Source: JBBSHE01 sp038253325 (GTDB lineage: Bacteria; Actinomycetota; Actinomycetes; Propionibacteriales; Nocardioidaceae). From it: DNA of 64,000 bases. The stretch is from assembly GCA_038253325.1 (NCBI GenBank), contig JBBSHE010000002.1, forward strand, positions 56,761 through 120,760, given 5' to 3'. The translations under genes and the position numbers were made by a program. Every line of letters begins with the position of its first letter. Position 1 is the stretch's first letter. Below, in pieces: positions 1-6,370 of the stretch. The notes under the pieces are model-generated. The model did not search any database, was not told the DNA's origin, and saw only the letters and a program-made list of their open reading frames with translations.

Positions 1-309
1 GGCAGCTTGCTCCTCGGCGAGGCGGAGCATCCCAGCCGCGTGCTTGCCCAGTCCACCGTAGGAGGGAGTCTCGTGTTCGACGACCTGAGCCTCGAGGTCG
101 GCGACCGTCGATTCGAGCTGGGCGACTCGCTGGTTCGCGCTGCTCTGCTCGTTGAGAACGCGCTGGTAGGCGGATCCGACCTGGGCGACGAAGGAGTCGA
201 CGGTCGGCTTGTCGTACCCGCGGCGCGCTACGGGAAACGACGGCACCGGAAGGTTGGGATCGCGCTTCCACTGCTCGTCGAAGATGGACAGCCCACCACC
301 GTCGGTCAT
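1..309 (-). CDS. DivIVA/FilP-like coiled-coil protein (N-terminal part, cut by window edge)
   Basis: Only the first 103 residues are visible; the gene runs off the left edge. Residues 28-43 (ARRGYDKPTVDSFV region) match the DivIVA-type N-terminal motif that targets cytoskeletal coiled-coil proteins to curved membrane. Residues 50-80 are heptad-like (NQRVAQLESTVADLEAQV), and TPSYGGLGKHAAGMLRLAEEQA follows, as in Streptomyces Scy/FilP 'cellulose-binding' proteins. The ATG at 309 lies 40 bp downstream of the ccr stop on the same strand, so the two may be cotranscribed. Expected role: a scaffold for polar growth or cell shape. Family call is from motif resemblance; the C-terminal coiled coil cannot be checked here. 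Confidence 0.7.
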   Translation of the reverse strand, partial: MTDGGGLSIFDEQWKRDPNLPVPSFPVARRGYDKPTVDSFVAQVGSAYQRVLNEQSSANQRVAQLESTVADLEAQVVEHETPSYGGLGKHAAGMLRLAEEQAA

Positions 310-349
310 GCTCCCAAACCCCCTTCGACGACGCCACAGGGTGCGACCG

Positions 350-1687
350 TCATGCGCCCTTGAATCTGTTGATGGCCGCCAGATGCTGCCCACGCAGGTC
401 GTGGTTGCGGACACCCAGGTCGGCTCGTGGTGCTAAGCAGAGTACCCCCACCTTGCCCTGATGTCGGTTGCTGTGAACCTCGTACGCTGCCTGTCCGGTG
501 TCCTCGAGTCGGTACGTCTGGCTCAAAGTGGGATGAACCCGGGCTTTCGAGATCAGCCGGTTTGCCTCCCATGCCTCGCGGTAGTTGGCGAAGTGCGACC
601 CGATGATCCGCTTCAGATTCATCCACAGGTATCGGTTGTCGTACTCGTGGAGGAAACCCGACGTCGAAGCGCAGGTGACGATCGTCCCGCCCTTGCGGGC
701 GACGAAGACGGACGCGCCGAACGTCTCGCGTCCGGGGTGCTCCAAGACGATGTCCGGGTCGTCGCCGCCCGTCAGCTCCCGGATCCGCGCACCGAGCCGG
801 CGCCACTCGTCGGGATCCTGCGTCCCGGCGTCGGTCCAGAACCGGTAGTCCTCCGCACGCCGGTCGATGACGAACTGCGCGCCCATCGCGCGGCACACAT
901 CCGCCCTCTCGGGCGAGGAGACCACGCAGACGGGGATCGCTCCGCCGTTGAGTGCGAGCTGGGTCGCGTACGATCCGAGACCGCCGGACGCACCCCAGAT
1001 CAGCACGGTGTCGCCCTGCTTCATGCCGGCGCCGTTGCGCGACACCAGCTGGCGGTAAGCAGTCGAGTTGACCAGGCCCGGGCACGCCGCCTCCTCCCAG
1101 GTGAGGTGCCCGGGCTTGGGCATCAGTTGGTTTGCCTTGACGAGAGCGAGCTCCGCGAGGCCGCCGAAGTTCGTCTCGAACCCCCAGATCCGCTGCTCCG
1201 GGTCCAGCACCGTGTCGTTGTGACCATCGGGACGTTCGAGCTCCACCGACAGGCAGTGTGCGACGACCTCGTCCCCGGGTTTCCACACATGGACACCCGG
1301 TCCGCTGCGGAGAACCACGCCGGACAGATCACTGCCGACGACGTGGTACGGCAGGTCGTGGCGCCTGGCGAGCACCGACAATCGCCCGTAACGCTCAAGG
1401 AACCCAAATGTCGGCATCGGCTCGAAGATGCTCGTCCAGACGGTGTTGTAGTTGACGGCCGACGCCATCACAGCAACCAGCGCCTCACCGGGTCCCAGCT
1501 CCGGGACGGGCACACGGTCGACGTGCAGACTCCTCCGCGGGTCCTTCTGCTGAGGCTCGAGCCCGTCGAACATGGAGGTCTCGTCCTTGCGGACCACGAC
1601 CGCACGGTACGACTCGGGTACGTCGAGGTCCGCGAAGTCGGCCGATGTCGCTTCCCCGCTGACGATGGCGTCGAGGATTGCCTTCAT
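350..1687 (-). CDS. ccr: Crotonyl-CoA carboxylase/reductase
   Basis: 445 residues, zinc-less MDR fold. It catalyses NADPH-dependent reductive carboxylation of crotonyl-CoA to ethylmalonyl-CoA (or reduction to butyryl-CoA), the key step of the ethylmalonyl-CoA pathway and of C4 extender-unit supply. The NADPH-binding turn is WGASGGLGSYATQL (about 231-244). With the ATG at 1687, the CO2-pocket residues known from the Kitasatospora enzyme fall at exactly the published numbers: Asn81, Phe170, Glu171 and His365. This supports both carboxylase function and the start. The frame stays open upstream, but the extension is not homologous. Neighbours are mce and thiolase upstream and a DivIVA-like gene downstream. 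Confidence 0.97.
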   Translation of the reverse strand: MKAILDAIVSGEATSADFADLDVPESYRAVVVRKDETSMFDGLEPQQKDPRRSLHVDRVPVPELGPGEALVAVMASAVNYNTVWTSIFEPMPTFGFLERYGRLSVLARRHDLPYHVVGSDLSGVVLRSGPGVHVWKPGDEVVAHCLSVELERPDGHNDTVLDPEQRIWGFETNFGGLAELALVKANQLMPKPGHLTWEEAACPGLVNSTAYRQLVSRNGAGMKQGDTVLIWGASGGLGSYATQLALNGGAIPVCVVSSPERADVCRAMGAQFVIDRRAEDYRFWTDAGTQDPDEWRRLGARIRELTGGDDPDIVLEHPGRETFGASVFVARKGGTIVTCASTSGFLHEYDNRYLWMNLKRIIGSHFANYREAWEANRLISKARVHPTLSQTYRLEDTGQAAYEVHSNRHQGKVGVLCLAPRADLGVRNHDLRGQHLAAINRFKGA

Positions 1688-1709
1688 GCCGTGTCTTTCA
1701 TGGTCGGCA

Positions 1710-1715
1710 AATCTA
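1710..1715 (-). promoter_or_regulatory. Candidate -10 element of ccr
   Basis: TAGATT read on the minus strand, 22 bp before the ccr ATG, fits the actinobacterial TANNNT -10. No clear -35 is seen. It lies between the gene and the nested palindrome at 1766-1847, so that palindrome would sit about 50-130 bp upstream of the promoter core. Confidence 0.35.
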
Positions 1716-1765
1716 GCGCCGCACCTGTTGGCCCGGCGCCTGCTCGCTGTCCCAAGGGTCGGCAG

Positions 1766-1847
1766 TTCCCAGGTTAACGTGGGATGTCTGCGCTTTACCC
1801 AGGTAATTTCCTGGGTAAAGCGGCGTGTTCCCACGTTAACCTGGGAA
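1766..1847. repeat. Nested perfect double palindrome upstream of ccr
   Basis: Outer arms of 19 nt (1766-1784, TTCCCAGGTTAACGTGGGA, and 1829-1847) are perfect reverse complements. Inside them, 13-nt arms (1791-1803, CGCTTTACCCAGG, and 1810-1822) are also perfect, around a 6-nt loop (1804-1809). Two symmetric 6-nt internal bulges (1785-1790 and 1823-1828) separate them; both arm pairs share one centre at 1806.5. Each outer arm is itself a near-palindrome around GTTAAC (CCCAsGTTAACsTGGG), so it could hold two operator dimers. It lies between mce (ends 1929) and ccr (starts 1687). No T-run follows on either strand, so it is not a standard terminator. Confidence 0.85.
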
Positions 1848-1928
1848 AGCAGTGACAGGTGGGATCTGCTTGACGGGACGGGGACGGGGCGGGGATGGGG
1901 CGCGGTCGGGCCGGCGTCGGGGGCCCGT

Positions 1929-2351
1929 TCAGGCCGGCTGGACGAGCTCGACGAGGACTCCACCGGCGTCCTTGGGGTGGATGAAGTTGACGGTCGAGCC
2001 GGCTGTTCCGCGCCGGGGCCGGTCGTAGAGCAGCCGCAAACCCTGCGAGCGTACGGCTGCGCAAGCCGCCTCGATGTCCGTCACCCGGTACGCCACCTGT
2101 TGGACGCCGGGCCCCGACCGTTCCAGAAACCTCGCGATCGTCGAGCTCCCGTCGAGCGGCGCAAGCAGCTGCACGTGTGAGCCGGACGAGCCGACCTCCA
2201 GCATCGCCTCACGAACCCCCTGCTCGACATTGACTTCCGTGAGCGCAAGCCGGAACCCGAATGTCTGACGATAGAAGTCGACCCCCTCGTCCAGATCTGC
2301 GACGGCGATGCCGACGTGGTCGATCGCGGTGATGAGCCCGGCGGGAAGCAT
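1929..2351 (-). CDS. mce: Methylmalonyl-CoA epimerase (VOC fold)
   Basis: 140 residues, the usual size. It interconverts (2R)- and (2S)-methylmalonyl-CoA (and probably ethylmalonyl-CoA). Two beta-alpha-beta-beta-beta VOC modules are visible: IDHVGIAVADL near the N-terminus and GPGVQQVAYRVTDIEAA in the second half, then FIHPKDAGGVLVELV at the end. Metal ligands of the Propionibacterium enzyme are His12, Gln65, His91 and Glu141. Here His12, Gln61 and Glu135 are present, but the His91 position is Gln85. It lies upstream of ccr on the same strand and divergent from the thiolase. The ATG at 2351 is 6 nt from a TACGAT -10, suggesting a leaderless message. Confidence 0.9.
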   Translation of the reverse strand: MLPAGLITAIDHVGIAVADLDEGVDFYRQTFGFRLALTEVNVEQGVREAMLEVGSSGSHVQLLAPLDGSSTIARFLERSGPGVQQVAYRVTDIEAACAAVRSQGLRLLYDRPRRGTAGSTVNFIHPKDAGGVLVELVQPA

Positions 2352-2357
2352 GGGCTC

Positions 2358-2363
2358 ATCGTA
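2358..2363 (-). promoter_or_regulatory. Candidate -10 of mce (leaderless)
   Basis: TACGAT on the minus strand, with 6 nt between it and the ATG at 2351. This is the spacing expected when transcription begins at or next to the start codon. Confidence 0.4.
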
Positions 2364-2437
2364 GGCGCCGTCGCCCGACCCTTGACTCGTTCGGCCGCCG
2401 GACGAGCGTCCTGGTTCGGCACGTCTCGCCGGTTGAG

Positions 2438-2443
2438 TAGTCT
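2438..2443 (+). promoter_or_regulatory. Candidate -10 of the thiolase-meaB operon
   Basis: TAGTCT, about 47 bp before the thiolase ATG, in the 139-bp divergent gap with mce. The gene has its own Shine-Dalgarno (AAAGGAG just upstream of 2491), consistent with a leadered transcript. Confidence 0.35.
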
Positions 2444-2490
2444 CGACGTCTCAGGACTCGCCGTCGCCCGAACGCCACAAAGGAGACTCG

Positions 2491-3681
2491 ATGGCTGGAT
2501 CGGTGATCGTTGCCGGTGCCCGCACCCCCATTGGACGCCTGCTCGGCGGCCTCAAGGACCTCACCGCCGCCGACCTCGGCGCCGTGGCCATCCGTGGTGC
2601 GCTCGACAAGGCCGGGGTCGGTCCCGAGACCGTCGACTACGTCATCATGGGCCAGGTGCTCCAGGCCGGAGCGGGCCAGATCCCTGCGCGGCAGGCGGCG
2701 AGCAAGGCCGGCGTCCCGCTGAGCGTTCCCGCGCTGACGATCAACAAGGTCTGCCTGTCCGGGCTCAACGCCGTGGCCCTTGCTGACCAGCTCATCAGGG
2801 CCGGGGAGTGCGAGGTCGTGGTTGCAGGCGGCATGGAGTCGATGACGAATGCGCCGCACTTCCTGCCGAAGTCGCGGGAGGGCTTCACCTATGGCGATGT
2901 GACGATGCGCGACCACATGGCGTACGACGGGTTGTGGGACGCGTTCACCGATCAGGCGATGGGGTTGCTCACCGACCGGCACAACGCCGAGCACGAAAAG
3001 ATCAGTCGCGAGGAGCAGGACGCGTTCTCGGCCCGTTCGCACCAGCTCGCCGCGCGGGCGTGGAAGGACGGTGTCTTCTCCGACGAGGTCGTCGCAGTGG
3101 AGGTGCCACAGCGACGAGGTGACCCCCACGTGGTCCTCGAGGACGAGGGCATCAGGGGTAATACGACCATCGAGTCGCTGGCCAGGCTCCGCCCGGCGTT
3201 CGCGAAGGACGGGACGATCACCGCGGGGTCGGCCTCCCAGATCTCTGACGGCGCATGTGCGGTCGTCGTGATGAGCAAGCAGAAGGCATCCGAGCTCGGC
3301 GTCGAGTGGCTCGCGGAGATCGGTGCCCACGCCCAGGTCGCCGGACCGGACTCGTCCTTGCAGTCACAGCCGGCCCGGGCAATCGCCCTTGCGTGTGAGA
3401 AGGACGGCACCAGCCCGGCTGATCTCGACCTGGTCGAGATCAATGAGGCATTCGCGGCCGTCGGCATCGCGAGCACCCGTCAGCTCGGCGTGGATGCCGA
3501 CCGGGTGAACGTCGACGGCGGCGCGATCGCGCTCGGCCACCCGATCGGTATGTCCGGCGCTCGGATCGTCCTGCACCTGGCGCTCGAGCTCGAACGCCGG
3601 GGCGGGGGTGTCGGCGCGGCCGCGCTGTGTGGTGGCGGGGGTCAGGGTGATGCGCTCATCGTCCGGGTCCCGCCGGCGTGA
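2491..3681 (+). CDS. Acetyl-CoA C-acetyltransferase (thiolase)
   Basis: 396 residues, full thiolase length. It condenses two acetyl-CoA to acetoacetyl-CoA or cleaves 3-ketoacyl-CoA. The nucleophilic Cys88 lies in NKVCLSGL, followed by NEAFAAV, the catalytic His350 in GHPIGMSGAR, and the second active-site Cys380 in LCGGGGQG. The start is supported by AAAGGAG a few bases upstream. The stop overlaps the meaB GTG (GTGA), so the two are translationally coupled. Next to ccr and mce it probably supplies the acetoacetyl-CoA entry to crotonyl-CoA; the same pairing with meaB is found in Streptomyces. Confidence 0.95.
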   Translation: MAGSVIVAGARTPIGRLLGGLKDLTAADLGAVAIRGALDKAGVGPETVDYVIMGQVLQAGAGQIPARQAASKAGVPLSVPALTINKVCLSGLNAVALADQLIRAGECEVVVAGGMESMTNAPHFLPKSREGFTYGDVTMRDHMAYDGLWDAFTDQAMGLLTDRHNAEHEKISREEQDAFSARSHQLAARAWKDGVFSDEVVAVEVPQRRGDPHVVLEDEGIRGNTTIESLARLRPAFAKDGTITAGSASQISDGACAVVVMSKQKASELGVEWLAEIGAHAQVAGPDSSLQSQPARAIALACEKDGTSPADLDLVEINEAFAAVGIASTRQLGVDADRVNVDGGAIALGHPIGMSGARIVLHLALELERRGGGVGAAALCGGGGQGDALIVRVPPA

Positions 3682-4664
3682 GGTCGGCGTCCGGCGGCCA
3701 CGGCGGACGCCGGGATGCCGACCCGGGGGAGCTCGTCGACCGGGCGCGATCCGGTGAGGCGCGCGCCGTTGCCAGACTGATCAGCCTGGTCGAGGACGGC
3801 TCGCCGCTGGTACGCGATGTCATCGAGCAGCTCGCGCCGTACGCCGGCCACGCGCACATCGTCGGACTCACCGGCTCTCCGGGGGTCGGCAAGTCGACGA
3901 TCACCTCGGCGCTGGTAACGGTGCTCCGTGAACGAGACAAGCGTGTCGGCGTCCTCGCGGTCGATCCGTCCTCACCGTTCACCGGCGGTGCGCTGCTCGG
4001 CGACCGTGTGCGCATGCAGGGGCACGCCACCGACTCCATGGTCTACATCCGTTCGATGTCGAGCCGCGGCCACCTCGGCGGCCTCAGCTGGTCGACCCCT
4101 CAGGCGCTGCGCGTCCTCGACGGAGCGGGCTGCGACATCGTCTTGGTGGAGACCGTCGGCGTCGGGCAGTCCGAGGTCGAGATCGCCGGCCTCGCCGACA
4201 CGACGGTGGTGATGCTGGCACCTGGTATGGGTGACGGGATCCAGGCCGCGAAGGCCGGGATCCTCGAGATCGGCGACCTCTACGTGGTGAACAAGGCCGA
4301 CCGTGACGGCGCACACCAGGTCGTTCGCGAGCTCCGTACGATGCTGAACTTCGGCGAGGCAGACCCGGTCTGGCGGCCAAGGATCTTGTCGACGGTCGCA
4401 CAGAAGGGCGAGGGGATCGCGGACCTGCTGGATGCGATCGAGGAGCATCACCGCGTCCTCGTCGAAACCGGACGGCTCGAGGAACGTCGTCGGGCGCGCG
4501 CACGTGACGAGGTGGAGGCGATCGCGCTGACCGAAGTACGGCAACGGTTCGACTCGCTGCACGGCAGCGCCGACCTCGATCGGCTGGCAGCCGACGTCGC
4601 CGGCGGCGACCTCGACCCTTACACGGCGGCCGATCGACTGCTCGCCTCCCTCGAGGCGCCCTAG
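3678..4664 (+). CDS. meaB: MeaB/ArgK-type GTPase chaperone of B12-dependent acyl-CoA mutase
   Basis: 328 residues, G3E P-loop GTPase. Walker A is GSPGVGKST at about 66-74. FTGGALLGDRVRM, the DIVLVETVGVGQSEVEI switch/Walker B region and the NKAD guanine-specificity motif follow in family order. It gates cofactor loading and protects or reactivates adenosylcobalamin mutases. The GTG start overlaps the thiolase stop. The client is presumably the IcmA-like mutase encoded 1.7 kb downstream. Older annotations call this family ArgK, 'LAO/AO transport kinase'; that assignment is not supported by the fold. Confidence 0.93.
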   Translation: MRSASGGHGGRRDADPGELVDRARSGEARAVARLISLVEDGSPLVRDVIEQLAPYAGHAHIVGLTGSPGVGKSTITSALVTVLRERDKRVGVLAVDPSSPFTGGALLGDRVRMQGHATDSMVYIRSMSSRGHLGGLSWSTPQALRVLDGAGCDIVLVETVGVGQSEVEIAGLADTTVVMLAPGMGDGIQAAKAGILEIGDLYVVNKADRDGAHQVVRELRTMLNFGEADPVWRPRILSTVAQKGEGIADLLDAIEEHHRVLVETGRLEERRRARARDEVEAIALTEVRQRFDSLHGSADLDRLAADVAGGDLDPYTAADRLLASLEAP

Positions 4665-4779
4665 TGTCACTGGCGCCGAGGACCAGACGGGCTCACGACC
4701 TCTGGCACACGAAAGCGGTCTGACCACGTCGCGACGGCGGACGACAGCAGTCGTCCAGACGAGCGAGACGACCAGGACC

Positions 4780-5160
4780 GAGGTCGAGGAGGCACTTCAG
4801 CTCGGCGTCCTCAAGGACGCCGAGCCCGTGCAGCTGCTGGACGCGATCCGGGTCGTGGCGGCGGGTGGGTCGCTGCTCTCTCCGTCGGTCACCAAGCGGG
4901 TGATCGAGGAGTCCGCAGGGCGTGGCGCCACGGCCATCGCGCCGCATCCCGAGTTGCACCACCTGACCGACCGGGAACGCGAGATCGTCGCCTGGGTCGC
5001 AACCGGCCGGTCGAACGACGAGATCGCCGCCGAGCTCGTCGTCAGTCCCGCCACCGTACGTACCCACGTGAGCCGTGCCATGGTGAAGCTGCACGCTCGC
5101 GACAGAGCCCAGCTGGTCGTCTTCGCCGTCCGGTCCGGAGTCACGCTGCTGCCGGCGTAG
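4780..5160 (+). pseudogene. LuxR/NarL-family response-regulator remnant
   Basis: The frame ending at 5160 encodes GVLKDAEPVQLLDAIRVVAAG (end of a receiver domain), a linker, and a full LuxR HTH (LTDREREIVAWVATGRSNDEIAAELVVSPATVRTHVSRAMVKL). The phospho-Asp half of the receiver is missing upstream. The usual ALRAGASGFLLKDA stretch has shrunk to ALQLGVLKDA, an in-frame loss of about four residues. Upstream, 4665-4780 shows no recognisable coding. An in-frame GTG at 4828 could in principle give a stand-alone 110-aa HTH protein, but decay of a NarL-type regulator is the simpler reading. Confidence 0.7.
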
Positions 5161-5273
5161 GGCGAGCCTCACCGGCCACGTCTGCCCCGTCTGATACACA
5201 AGATGCGTGCGGACGCGGCCGACCGGTCCTCCGCGTATTGTCGTGGCCGGCACAGAGCGGGAGGAGGCGGGAC

Positions 5274-5447
5274 GTGAACATCACCGAGACAGCGAAGAAG
5301 GCTGTCCTCGCCCTGGCAATCGCGTTCGCTGCGTACTACCTCGTGACCCAGCCGGCCAACGCCGCCGACGCCGTGAAGTCAGCGCTCGCCATCATTGCCG
5401 ACGCGGTCCAGGCAATCGGCGAGTTCTTCCGTCGTCTCGTCGCCTGA
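5274..5447 (+). CDS. Small single-span membrane protein
   Basis: 57 residues from a GTG at 5274 with a strong Shine-Dalgarno (GGAGGAGGCGG) just upstream; a longer frame from 5238 would ignore it. It has a short N-terminus, one membrane helix (AVLALAIAFAAYYLVTQPA, about residues 10-27), then an alanine-rich amphipathic helix ending FFRRLVA. Similar short proteins commonly precede PH-domain membrane proteins in actinobacteria, as here (17 bp to the next gene). Function unknown; probably a membrane accessory of the neighbour. Confidence 0.7.
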   Translation: MNITETAKKAVLALAIAFAAYYLVTQPANAADAVKSALAIIADAVQAIGEFFRRLVA

Positions 5448-5464
5448 AGGCCCGGAGACCATCG

Positions 5465-5989
5465 ATGGTCCGCTGGCTGCCAAAGGCGATCGCGGATCCC
5501 GAGGTCCGCAGTCACCTGCTCGTCGACGAAGGCGAGTACGTCATCGACGAGGTCCACCATCACTGGGCGGGCTACTGGCGGACCGCTGCCGAGGCCGTCG
5601 TCGCGATCGGGTTCTTTGCCGTGTTCCTGGTCAGCGGTCTCGGCGTTGCCTGGTTGCCGTTTGCGCTGAGTTTCGGCTTCGCCGCACATGCCGGCTGGCT
5701 GGCGCTCGACGCCTCGATGGACCGGTTCGTGGTCACGAACATGCGCGTGTTCCGGATCAGGGGTGTGTTCAACCGAAACATCGCGACCATGCCGATGTCG
5801 CGGATCCTCGACATCACGGTCGAGAAGCCTGCACTCGGTCGGGTGTTCGACTTCGGTCACTTCACGTTCGAGTCGGCTGCCCAGGCGCAGGGTTTGCGTG
5901 ACATCCGATACGTCGGCCACCCCGACCAGCGCGACCTGACGATCCAACGTGTCGTCCAGCGGGCCGGCTTCCGCCGCCCTATGCTCTGA
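5465..5989 (+). CDS. PH domain (bPH2/YdbS-like) membrane protein
   Basis: 174 residues from the ATG at 5465. An N-terminal stretch (LLVDEGEYVIDEVHHHW) leads into two close membrane helices (about 44-80). A cytoplasmic bacterial PH-like domain follows (DRFVVTNMRVFRIRGVFNRNIATMPMSRILDITVEKPALGRVFDFGHFTFESA), with the characteristic 'T..R' and 'MP..RI.D' signatures. It lies 17 bp after the small membrane protein, so the two form a unit. The role of this family is unknown; envelope-related functions have been proposed. Confidence 0.82.
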   Translation: MVRWLPKAIADPEVRSHLLVDEGEYVIDEVHHHWAGYWRTAAEAVVAIGFFAVFLVSGLGVAWLPFALSFGFAAHAGWLALDASMDRFVVTNMRVFRIRGVFNRNIATMPMSRILDITVEKPALGRVFDFGHFTFESAAQAQGLRDIRYVGHPDQRDLTIQRVVQRAGFRRPML

Positions 5990-6042
5990 CGCCCCAAAAT
6001 GCTCTGATCGTCTCGGCGGCCTTTTTCGAGAACCGGGTCGTC

Positions 6043-6288
6043 TTGTTGACGGCCGCGCTGGCCGGGGCCTTGGCCGGAGTGCTTGCACAGAAGGGCATCG
6101 CGCGCACCGTCCAGCTTGCCGCACCGGACGCGACGACCCGATTGCCGCCGGCCCTGCCGAGCGTGGACGCGGGGCGGCTCTGGCTGCTCGTCGCCGCGAT
6201 GGTCGTTGGTCTGCTCGCCCTGTCGGTCGTCGCCGCCGCGCAGGTCGTCCGCGGCGCTCGGGGGTCCACGCTGCGCGAAAGCGGTTGA
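6043..6288 (+). CDS. Possible two-span membrane protein
   Basis: 81 residues if started at the TTG at 6043. Two hydrophobic segments are visible: LLTAALAGALAGVLAQ and LWLLVAAMVVGLLALSVVAAA, separated by a polar loop, with a basic C-terminus (QVVRGARGSTLRESG). The start is weak: no Shine-Dalgarno is evident, and the upstream open frame (from about 5992) has no better initiator. A duplicated 9-bp string (ATGCTCTGA at 5981 and 5999) and a T5 run at 6022 lie just before it. Family not recognised; it could be a degraded gene. Confidence 0.4.
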   Translation: MLTAALAGALAGVLAQKGIARTVQLAAPDATTRLPPALPSVDAGRLWLLVAAMVVGLLALSVVAAAQVVRGARGSTLRESG

Positions 6289-6370
6289 GCGTCGAGCCGT
6301 CCCGGCCATGGTTGCCCGGCCGACGCAGGCCCTACGATTGACCATAGACAACCCATCAGGAGCTTGTGCG

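Noticed and set aside
1766..1847. Intrinsic terminator for mce
   Set aside because: No T-run on the minus strand after the stem, the hairpin is over 80 bp downstream of the mce stop, and it has internal symmetric bulges.
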